Assembly: GCA_030248225.1 (NCBI GenBank)
Contig: JASANE010003346.1
Location: 17,341 to 81,340, forward strand
Reading direction: 5' to 3'
Source of the DNA: Trileptium ribeirensis
Lineage: Eukaryota > Nematoda > Enoplea > Enoplida > Thoracostomopsidae
DNA: 64,000 nt
Shown: in pieces, positions 26,101 to 38,100 of the stretch
Position numbering within the stretch: position 1 is the first letter of the stretch
Layout: the number at the start of each line of letters is the position of its first letter
Notes under the pieces: generated by a model
Databases searched by the model: none
Seen by the model: only the letters and a program-made list of their open reading frames with translations
What the model was told of the DNA's origin: nothing
Translations under genes and position numbers: made by a program

Positions 26101-29100
26101 GGTAGGCTACTTATTTGGCACATATATTCAAGTCTTCGTAAAACAGGCGAATATATATCCAATCTTAACCGGTGTTACCTTGAGTGTAATAGCACCTTCC
26201 GCGAGAATTATTCAGCATAAAATCTGCATTCTAGACGAAGTTCTATGTAAAGATTGCATTAACCTTCAAAACATTTATATAGATGTACCGCTTGGTTCAG
26301 TAAACGCTTTCTTATACAAAAACAATGGAAACTACTGCTATGGAACTAAAGAACTTCACTGGCATTTTCTGTACTAAACTCTAGCTTTGATCCAATTACA
26401 CATTTCTTCCCACGAAATCAGCACCAGGGAAACGCCTCTTTTTTCGTTCGGCCACATTTATTTCAAAACATTTATCATTATTTGATTTGAGCTCAAGCAA
26501 TAAATTATTAAGCTTATAATAACCGAAGGCTTTAGTGTGTAACGAAGGCTCCAACTTTGAGGCATCGTGTAAAGTGCGACATTATATTTACTTTGTGATT
26601 AATATAGTTTAATATTTAAGATATATTATTCATTAGGATGAGAATTAGCCTAAACAGTATATTGCTACTCCTCTCCTGCAATATAATAATGTCTCTTAAC
26701 GATTAACAGTTGTTTTATATATAATTTAATAGAGTAGTTGAAATATAAAACAATGTTTCTAAAACGTGCGACGGAAAAATCTGTTGAAGTGTGACATGCC
26801 CCTAAAGTAAAACAAAAAGTAGTTTCATCAGCTGCACTTAAACGTTAACATGGAACAACGTCATACCTGTGTTTTCCAGGGGTCTCCAATTGGGAAAACT
26901 ATATGTAACAGCTTAGATTAACACTGGGATAACATAACGGCAAGCAGCCGAGATATTTCAAGTCTTGTTTTGTTACGACTTCCATAAAATTTTCGCCAAA
27001 ACCACTCAAATCTATTTGTATGAAATGAAATCTCTTTAGTAAATATATTTGTGATATATGTTTCATTTAAATTAGATATTAATGTTGAATTTTTATAAAT
27101 CCATGCTTGGAAGTTCTAATATTAACTGTTAATTTCGATATATTTGCTATGTACTGGTTCAGCTAAATTATGTGCAAACACCATACATTTATTGCGTGTA
27201 ATTTTTCACAAAATCATACAGAATTGTGTAATAAATCATATAATTCTTATGTGGGAATTTATACGAAAGATATGTATATAATTATATAAGTTATGTGTTC
27301 CATTTCGGACGAATATTGGTCAACATGTCTTACATTTGCTCTGCACAATTTTTTACAACCTATATTTACATAGACATTACAGTTTAAGTAGGATACGCTA
27401 TGTGGGTGTATTACAGCCTGTATTTGATTAATTTTTAAGAATAGTGTGGCAATTAGAATATCAAATACTTGCATGATGCCATTATACAAATTAAAGGAAT
27501 GAAAACGATTTAAAGATATGAAAGTTCGAGCTTTAGCTGCAGATCTTCTCACAGCCCATGTTGGCTCCGTCCAATTTTTGTTAAATCCTGTAGAATATCG
27601 GCCAATTATTATTATGTCGAAGCCGTAGGTGACCCAGATTCGTAAACCAAAGGCTTTACTAGCACAGTGACGGTTGTGGCGCCTTTCTTTGACGAAGAGA
27701 AATATGTTAAATTGAAACGGTTACAAGCTTGATTTAAGACAGTCTAGCGTGATACTTATTATCTCGAGCCTCACATAAATTCTACGATTTCGTCTATCTA
27801 TAAATGCCTTTGCACAAATGTTTATCAGCAGTCATTATATTTAACTGGAGTTGCCATATTTTACTACACAATTGTGTTGAAAAGTTCTGATTAATATCAC
27901 TAAAGGATATTTATTTTTTATTTAAGTGGAGAGGATGTCACCATAACATAGATATGGGGCTAGACGTTAGTAGAATGTTTGCTGACGCTCCTTGGACAAA
28001 GCGCAGACATCGACGTAAGTCAACAAATAGAATCTTGCATAATCAAGCGTCCAACTACGTAAATCAACGTCGCTATACACGTGTTACATCTACAATCTCA
28101 CGGCATACCCGATTTAATAACGTCAACTATCGAGATACCATCCTTCCTGGTGATGAAATACTAGCAAATGCGAATGTGAACGGCTACAGGAGGGAACTGT
28201 TTAAGCGATGGACGCCAAGAACTCGAATGAACCAACACAACAATAACGCCGGTAGAAAGGTAAAAGCTGTAGTATTTCAAAAATTAGGAACATATTTCTT
28301 GAGGCCTTGTGAATTTCAGAGCGATTTTGACACAATTATATTGGGAATAAAGAGGTCCACTGCACTGTTGACAAGTGAATTATGTTTAAATTTATAGGTA
28401 TTATAACATAGGTGTCCGTAGCGCGGTAAGGATATTACCCTATAAAAGTTGAATTCCCTAAAGCCATTGTAACCCCCGAACTTTCAGTAACAAACCCCTT
28501 CTCCGCCGAAGGCGCATTCCAAATTTTTAGAAAATTTAAAATAATTGCAAGACATTTGTAATAATTAGCACAAGTGAGCAAAAACTGATAAAAATATAAG
28601 CAAAAATCTATGAAATTTGCCAAAAATGGAAACATCAGATTTGGAGGCCACCTTCCGAGGGCCGCTCCACCGAACCCTCAATCCCCATGAGTCGACGGAC
28701 ATTGTATACCTATAATTATTATATATTGGGCAGCTGTTTCCGAACTTCCTAAAACTCGCGAAATGCTGATATGCTGAATATATTGGCTAAAGAATATCGT
28801 CTGAAAAACAGAATAGTTGCAGCCGGACAAACCCAGTCTAGCACAGGAGGCAATAAGAAATCTTTGAATGTCGCTAAATCCCATCGTTTGTATATATAAG
28901 CACAGGGAAAGCACACGACTGCACGCACAACTCATAAGAAGTCGACACTTATCAGAAATTCTTATCCAATAGATCTAAAATTTTTGCTTCTTATCTAAAA
29001 GCACCAATCCCACCAAAATAAAAACAAATTATGCAAACCAGATATTATTACGATAGAGTTTCGAACATTTGAGTTTACCGGAGGTTCTCAGTCACGATGT

Positions 29101-32100
29101 TATATGATCCATAGAGCTCTGTGAGAACCGTTACTTACTTCCAAAAATTATATTCCATATTACTTTTCATCCGTGGAACTCTTGGTGCTTTAAGTGTGCT
29201 ATTATGAAATAAACGCCCCATTTTAGTCGTACGATGCAATATTCCTGGCTCACCCGGTACTCATTCACCCCAACTAAATTCGTTCCATCATTGAGACAGC
29301 CTCTATAGACGAAATACTTAAGCCTAGTTTAAATTTTCGCTGTAAAATTGATGTAGTTTTTAGATATTGCGGGAATGGCAATCCAAAGAAAGTTCAAAAA
29401 ACAATTAAGATATCGAATGCATTAGCAAATTATACTGTATATATTATTTACATGTTATGGTACAGATTTCCCAAGTAACAGCTTTGCAACTGCGCAGATT
29501 TGTAAAAGACACATTTATAAAAGATTTAAAACGTTACCGTTTAAAAAAGGCGGTATATTTCTTATGATCAAAAAATGTCAATAATGCCAAAATAATATCA
29601 CATAAGTTTTATTAAAAAAATAATTTCAGTTGATTTCAGTTGAATATTTACACCCACCTGTGCTAACAAAATTCATAACTTATAGCACACTACGAATTAT
29701 TGTTAATTTGTGTAATTTTTTAGACTTTATGTTACACAAAACCTCATTGCGTCTAAGAGGGAGCAGTATGGACAGTTCTAGAGTTAAGTTAATTTTGTTT
29801 TTCTCAACAACTCAACTACTTGTCACTGTTGTTTCAAGTCATTAGCTACTTCTACCGACTGTAAGCAATAGCGACACAGCTAATTAAAGAACTGTGCAGA
29901 CAAAAAACAGTGATGAAAATCATTCAATCTAAAAGTAGTCAAGGAGTTTACTGTGCACTAATAATTTCTGGGAACCTGAAAATATTTTATTATAACTCCA
30001 AACTCATTGTAACACCTATGACTGCAAAGAGCAAGCACGCAAAGGCGATGCTGTAAACGTATATATACCTTAAACAATAGCCATGCTAGCTTGTAATTAG
30101 AATTTATTTAATGGTCACTGTATTTCATTTTTGTTTAGACTGTCGCTTCATGAACACGCATAATGCTTTGGATGTTGTCAAATTGTTACTGCCTAATTTA
30201 GGGAAAAAATTTAATGCAGCGAATCACATAGTGGAATTTTGTTCTTGCCTCATACCACACGTGACTCACCGTTTGATAGAGAGAATGGGTCACTCAAAAA
30301 TAAATTCGCAAAATGCTAAAATAAATTCATATATATAACTAAAATTATAAGCCGTCATGATCGGAAATTTTGGACGCACTTTACTTGTATATGTGAAATG
30401 TTGTAGCTAAAACATTTTGCGGTATGTGTGGCGGGTTAATTGAAGGGAATGAACAAACGGCCTATATTGGCTGTAAAAGATGACGAAGTCGGAAGCAATG
30501 CTATTGCTTGATTGCTGTAACAAAGAAGCATATAGCGGACTATTTTTATATGATAGGTTGTTAAGTTCGCTCGTTAACTGACGCAAAAAGTCAATATTCC
30601 AAATGTTTCTTACAAATTTACATCAGATTGTACATCGTTGAAAATAGATATGTTGTACGAGTTTCTAAAATCGAAACTTTTTATAAATGATTAAAATTTT
30701 AATACCTTAGGTACCTAGCGCGTTTGTTTCAACAAATATGTAATTATCCAATTTTAAAGATACCAAGCCACAACAACAAAGTTTTCTTTATTTTATCCAG
30801 GGAATTTACCTTCGACAGTTGTCTAAAATTTGTAATATTCGAGTTGTGAGCCCTTCCGCTCTTCTTATGTGGCTGAAATAGACCGGACCAGAGGTTACCA
30901 ATAATCACAGCGCTAGACCGGCTGCAAAATATACGGCTACAAAATAAATACCATAAAAGCATAGAACCAAAGCTATGGCTACAAAAGCATACAATTCTAG
31001 TTAAAGCTTCTGTGGATGTGCAGAAGACCCTCACCCACCCCGAACATTACATTTGACTAAGTCATCGACTAGATACTAAACTGCATTGCTCGCTTCAGAA
31101 ATTCTTCTGTTTCTGTTTTTGTGAGAAGGAAAATATTGTTGCTTCAACGGGTACTGACGAACGATTATTTTTCATAGCCTGCCTGGCGCTGCTAGTTAAA
31201 ATTACGTCCGCTTTCTGCTATTCTTTAGATTGAAAAATGTTCATGAAGGTAAGTAGTGTAATATTTATATAGATTATTAATTAAATTTGCATACATATAT
31301 ACTCATTTGGGGTTGCGAGGGGGATCATTCCCTGAGCTGTCAAACTCTGCTACCTCGTTGCGGAGCACCCGCTGCCAGGTCACCCTACGCCAATTCCGAA
31401 CCCATATGCGACGCCGAAGGGGCCCTTCTTACCACGTGGGCCGTCGGACAACCCCCTAAGCACTTGGCTGCTCCTTCGGGACCAAAGACCTCGTGCATGT
31501 ATGATAACTACGGTATAATAGGTTTTCGTTCAAATGATTTCTTTTAAATATTGCCCGTATGACTTAATGTAATGTGTACATCAATTTTTATCACAGCGGC
31601 AGATTGAACCTGGATCGTTTGAGTGGGAGCCTCGTACGCTAGACGTTACAGTATTTGTGCACTATTGCTCGCTTTCTTAATCAAAATTTAGACTATCGCT
31701 AACCAAACCCTTTCGTTCTTAAAATGACATATTTGTCACAAGTTGTATTGCGAAGCGATGCATTAACCGAGTTTGACGTGCGACGTGCATTTACTCTTAG
31801 TATTTTATTCGCTCTCTTTGCGATGTGCTTTAAGGTTCTACATGGCGTAGTGGTAAGCGTAACAAAGCTCACGCCGAAAAGATCTAGATTCTGCCCGCCA
31901 TGGAGGCAAAAATGTGTGCAAGACTGTACGAGATAGACGTTATTTTAAGATGGAAATGGTAAAAAAGGTAAATGAACCTCAAAAGCCGAGGAATTTACAA
32001 CGCACGTACAATGCACTCCAAACGACAAGCCCAGTTTGCACATCGGTTCACAATATACTCTGCATCAAATGTGGTATATAAATGCGGAAAGGGTTAACAC

Positions 32101-35100
32101 TAAGCCATCAATAAGTGAAATAAATTATAACATAGTTCCAGATGCAAAAACAACCACATATTTTACTTTTTAAGTGAGAAGTCATAACCCGTTGCCGAAT
32201 ACTATTCGAACATGGATTATTCTAGATAACTTAATTTAATTATATAGGTTATCGAATTTTACAAATACGAAGCGAAAATAGCTTGCAAATGCCACGGTGT
32301 ATCTGGCTCATGTAACCATAAAACATGTTGGCGTATTGTTCCAAAGCTGGACGTCATTGCTGAAAGGTATACTCAATATATATTTATCCTGAGAAGAACT
32401 GAGTTTTATGTTCCGCGGCGACCGTTGCGCCAAATAAAATACATCATTTAATGAGCGGCTATATAAGAAACGCTAATTTTTCAAAGCCAACTGAGTACTT
32501 AACCACATATAACGAAGAATACACCTTTGTTAAGCTTCTGTTTGGCACCCGAATTCCGTGAACATCACTTGAAACACTACCGACACGTTGTGCAAAATTG
32601 TGGCACAACGCCTATTTTGTGAAAGTTTCATTTCTGCATGACGACCATGATGTACAGTTGGCGGTATGATCCCCTTAAAACATATCTATGGTACGTGTAC
32701 GTTTTGCTGAAAGAAGATATATTACTTCTAAGGTAGAACTTATTCTTCTCTCTTATCGCAAAATTAATAGTCGACTGATCAGTGCGTTTTATTAAGAGTT
32801 ATTTTAATAAAATTATTTCTGCTCAATGTTTTACTGATGCATAAGTTGGAGCACATGGCAACAACACGAATTTTACGAGTTCGAGTTGGAAGGTGCAGAT
32901 CCTTAACTCTCGTAATTTGTGATTTCAACAAGTGTGAAGGTCTAAGATGAATATATACAAAATTCCTCCATTCTAGTACACTACACGTAGTACAACGAAT
33001 TGAAATGCTGGTCGATTTGCAAATAAAGATAAGCTATTTCTTAAGTTCGAATACTTATGTTCAGCGTCAACAATCTATTGTGTGCTAAAGAATATTTTTA
33101 ATTCATTAAAGGCAGGGCGCATCCAGAATTTTGTCTTGGGGGTACGATATCAAGCAAAAAATGTTTTGCATTATGCATTGATTCTTTGACATTTGCTTTA
33201 CATTAATTTTCGACATAATTTCGCTTTCTGGCTGCAAAAGGTCATCACATTCCGGAATTTCATAGCGACGTTGTTAACGACAGGGCTCTTTGGTTAAAAT
33301 TTTTTGTTGATCCTCTCATCATTCTCATCAACCTCGTCAACCCTGTCAGTGTCACTCAAAAAATACAACAGATAACTAGAATCATTAAAAGCAAAAATTA
33401 AACGGTAGCATTTCAAAAACATACTACGTTAGTGATCATTGCTGCCTAAAAATTGCTGTCATTGCTTTTTCAAAATTTTCTGCACCGTGATAGTTTGTGG
33501 GCTAACTGTGTCTTACACAAATTTAAGGAAGCTGCTGACACGCATACTGACAATACTTCTATATTTTTTAGTAATAAGAGAGTATGTTCTAAAATAGAAA
33601 TTTAAAAACACGGCATTATTTATTTTTAAAGAACATTCTTTTCCACCAAAAAATGGACCTCTGAAACGGTCACCACAGAATTTTTGAGTTATCATAAATT
33701 GGAATTTGCGATAAAACTATGCTGCAATTTTTTCAGGTTAGCAACGCTCTATCGTGACGCACGAGAAGTTCGTATTGTCAAAACGAACCCGGATCATCTT
33801 GAAGTCATCGCACGCCAAACGATGCCGCGAGCAATAACGGAGAATGATTTAATATTCATTAAAAAGTCTCCTGATTATTGCAATCAAGACTTACGTGTCG
33901 GTTCCTACGGAACACAAGGAAGGTATTAAAAATTTTGTGCAACTCCACAAACGCTAGTATTCAAGGGCCTATAAATGCCGGTCCGCTTTCAAACCGAAAA
34001 GAAAAAATTTGTCCTTGAGAAATGTGTAATTACTTATTATTGAATCCTGACTGCTTCTGGAAAATTACTGGGTGCGCGATATTTATTAACAACGACAACA
34101 ATTTCTCAAATTTCTGGCAAATTATTGTATTATACGATTAGATCGCCGAAAATTCTGAGTGTATCAAATCTCGTAACACTCATAAGTATTCAAATTCTTG
34201 GGCACAATACACAGCCTAGGAAATTTCTATGAAATTTTTTATTCTTGCTTCGGGTGTAAGGTGGATGAACCCATAAGTATAATTCAACGGCTAATTTCTA
34301 TTGAGTATGAAGAGGTTTAATTTTGCTTACCGAAACTAGCTTTCTCGCAGCATGGTCTGACACACCTTTCATTTTTTAGCAACTTAAGAGCATGCGCACC
34401 TTAAGAGTGCTTCAGTTTGGACGTAGGCATTGGGCTATTTTAACACATTCTTAGCCAATCATCCCATTTGCCGAGGCATATCCTCAACAAGACACATAAT
34501 TAATAACATGCCGGTCGTCCAATGGCATATTTGACATTGTAAACATAACATAATAGCACTATGCTCGTGGGCTAAATTATTTTTATTAGTTAAATTATTA
34601 TTTATTTAAAATTTCTAGTTTAATTTTAGTTAGCCACTGGAAATGATATTTTCACTTTTGTCATGGTGTACATCGCACGTCGTCTTAGAAAGCCGATGTA
34701 ATAACTTCTAGATACCACATGTCTATACAGGTACTAAAAGAGAAAAATTCCGCCGGACACATTAATTGCACATAAACTATATAAATAACCAAATTTTGCT
34801 CATACATTATGATAGCGTCAATATCCGAAAACAGTGACCATCTTGCATCGCGAACCTAATGTACCTCTAACCAATGCCTGTACTGAAGTTTATGTGCAAT
34901 ATAAAAGCTTAACAATAAAAAACAGCTAAAACGCAATACATTTTTGCAAGACAAGGGCTATTAAAGAACTTAAAAGTACATTGAATAAAATAGATTCTTA
35001 TTGGAACTAATCCCGGCTTGACGATCATGACCTTGGCTCAGGTGAAGCATAGAGGCATTGCATTATGTCCTTAAAAAGAATAACTTAGTGATGAAGGTTC

Positions 35101-38100
35101 AGGGGGACTTAGTATGAAGGTTCATATGACGACCGTACCTTTACGGTAAAAGCTCAGGCTTAAGCTTAGTTTATCGGGGACGGCACAACTGCATATAGCT
35201 TACGTCCCTGAGTTCGACTTTGAGCATTATGTTTGTGTACTACACCGCTTTACTGTATCACACTTGTGCTGTAAAAGTATGATGTTATAAGTTTACCGTG
35301 AAAACTTTTTTAAAACGTACACAATTACAAGTTTGCTGGTTAGTCTGTATAAATACTACGAGGACCATCCCAAGACAACTTTTTATGGAGCAGCAATTTT
35401 TGGTGGCCATTCTCTACATAGCACACGTGTCGGTGGGGGACGGAAGGCAGTTACCCCTAAGGGTCGGACCCCCGCCCCAAACGCTCCGCATCGGCCATCC
35501 CACCTCGCATGCAGAAGTAGCGCGGAAAATATTTGCAGAATAGGTAAAAATATGGTGTAAATTGGAAAAAATGATATAAGTTACCATAAAGTAGAAATTG
35601 AGAAAAAATTATTGCGCATTTGCAAAAATTGGGGGGGGGGAATCGTAAGTTTTCACGACTTCCAAAAATATACCCCCCACCATACAAAATTTTCAGCCCT
35701 ATCCCCTCCGCCAACGACCTTCCCCTCACCGAACATCTACGCCCCCTAAGCCTACTGACCTTCAACACCCATGCCATTTATCCACACTTATCTGTGGACC
35801 TACCATTTGAAAATCGCTAAAAACAGTGAACATAACAAAATGATGCGTCATGATTTCTTTAAGGATAAAATCCTCAACAAACTTTAGAAATATTTTTCCG
35901 CAGGGTAGCGGTCCGTGATGGAATATGATGTTTAGTTCGCGCAGTAGACGCTGCGATTAAGTTTTTGAATGAGCAACACCGCATTAGTATTTATAAGCAT
36001 GTGATGGTGGTAAAAATAGAAGCCATGGTAAATTCTGTTGTTTACATTACTCCAGGTAATGACACATACGCTTTAAAGATTTATTTAAAAAGCTTATTCA
36101 TTTTTTGTGGTTATTAACTGGTCTGACGCCGTGGAATGGCTGTATTTATTGAGCTATAGAAGGCGATGGTGGCTGAGTTGTTACTAATATACTGAAATAA
36201 ATAAAAGATGACAGACAAGCGAAAATTATATACATAGATGCCCGAACAACCATAGCATTCAAACATTTCAAATCAATAAATCAAATTGTTTCGATTAAAT
36301 GAAATTATTCATTCTTGGTGCTAACGATACTAAAAACCCATAAAGCTATAAGATATGCTTTAAAAACTCCTAAAAAATTTAAGGTTTAGGCTATTTTGAT
36401 AATTACTTTACCATGACATACCGATAACATTATCGAAAATGAAGTATGCTTGTTATTTTTTCACGGTAAACCTATGACTATGTTATAATTGTAGCAAGCA
36501 AATAATTGTATGGTTGTTTTCATTGTCTACCAGCTCCGTAAATAAGGTTGGCTCAACGTTCATGTTGCAGATGTGTTATCTTAGGGCGGCAAATAAATCT
36601 GTGCGTTTCACCGACAAACCATAATAAAATCTGGTGAGACTTTAGTCAAAAAATAGCTTTCATTTCTCTTGTTACAAAAATGGAGGAACAGTTCAATGTA
36701 TGGAATGACATGTAATGGTACATGCATAATAAAAATTTGAGCCTAAACTATCTAGAATTTTCACATTTTGTAGTTTGTAATAGCAAAATGTATTTAGAGC
36801 TGCTGCTGTCATTATGCTAGGTCATACCAACAATATCCGTCATCAACTGGGTTTGACACTGTGGTTTACGACTTTAACGACTTACATATGTTATGCTTCC
36901 CCGCCTTTTAAGCAATGGTTCCCCAGAAATTATTCATAGATAGTGACAAATATTACATTGAGTGGGTTACGTTACAAAACGTTCACAGTTAAAAAACGGG
37001 GCCAAAAACAAAATTTCTGTGATTCATTATATATTAACAAATTTATTTACACGGCTGGTCTTTGTAATGTGCATATGTAATACAAAATGCATTTTAGAAA
37101 TTTAATCATAACTCCTATCATTCAGAAGTTAGCATTGAACTGGTACGATAATATGTACCGTTAGTCAGAACCTGAACTATTTTTACTTTTAACAACATAA
37201 ATCATTGACTTAGCGTAAAATCGGTGTGTGCTCTGCCGAAACTGTTATATTTAGTAATCATACAGTGCAAACTATCTAATGCGGCGTTGACGTTATAATG
37301 TCTTCGCTGTTTGGAACTCTTGTCCCCCTGTAGTTATGACCTTGCTGTATAGACATTCAGGGTCACACTCATACCGTAAATTAATTGTCGAGGGTGTGCG
37401 AGACACCCCTAGCTACTACATTTTTTGTTTACAATGTGGTACCAACCCTTACCTACCAATCTGGTGCGAATTAACTGTAACTGACACCTTCTGTAGCTAA
37501 TGCGGTGTTTTAGTCAACAGTGCTGCGTATTTTTTAAAAAATATCGATATTTGCATCTAGACTGTATGATGTTGACGATATAATGCCTCAAACAGTCAAT
37601 ATAATTGCAAACAAGAAACGGTGTATTCGACACTGTTGAGAAGTTGCAATATCCAAAGCTAGCTACTCTTGAAAAAAATTTAAAACAGCAGGGTGTCTAA
37701 GTCAGTCTTCGTTTCATTTTGGGTTAAAACGCTTGTCTCAACCTTTTTGTTCAATATTTCGAAGCACTATCGCGGACGTAAAAATGCTATTACGTATCCC
37801 ACAGAATTCTTAATAATGAGAAAATAGGCTGACATCGGTTCTACCAGTATACAGTTTCACGTCAAAACAAGTTAATCTAATAATCGCTTGAAGAAGGATT
37901 GTCTAACTCCTGCTCTACAACTGGCGCAGAGAATCGTAATCTCATAGACTGTTGTACCCAGAGCCTTAACCGCATCACAATGGAAAAATCTACATTTACC
38001 AATACGTGCAAGATTTGGATGTTGTTATTGTGTTTAATATCTGAGTATAATTGACTCCATCTAATGTATTGACGGATGAGGTTGGGTCGCTTTCGAAAAG

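Larger units (their letters stand above)
28686..32247 (+). other. Remainder of the Wnt intron between exons 4 and 5
   Basis: It contains an exon-like frame at 30139-30260, a GC-rich island at 31287-31510 and two tRNA-like segments, listed separately. Nothing else could be supported. Confidence 0.6.

Noticed and set aside
26084..26377. Additional Wnt exon in intron 2
   Set aside because: The flanking exons already join in phase with the expected spacing between CDC and WRGC, and this frame has no Wnt motif.
31836..31905. Functional tRNA gene
   Set aside because: Good A box but degraded B box and no acceptor stem.
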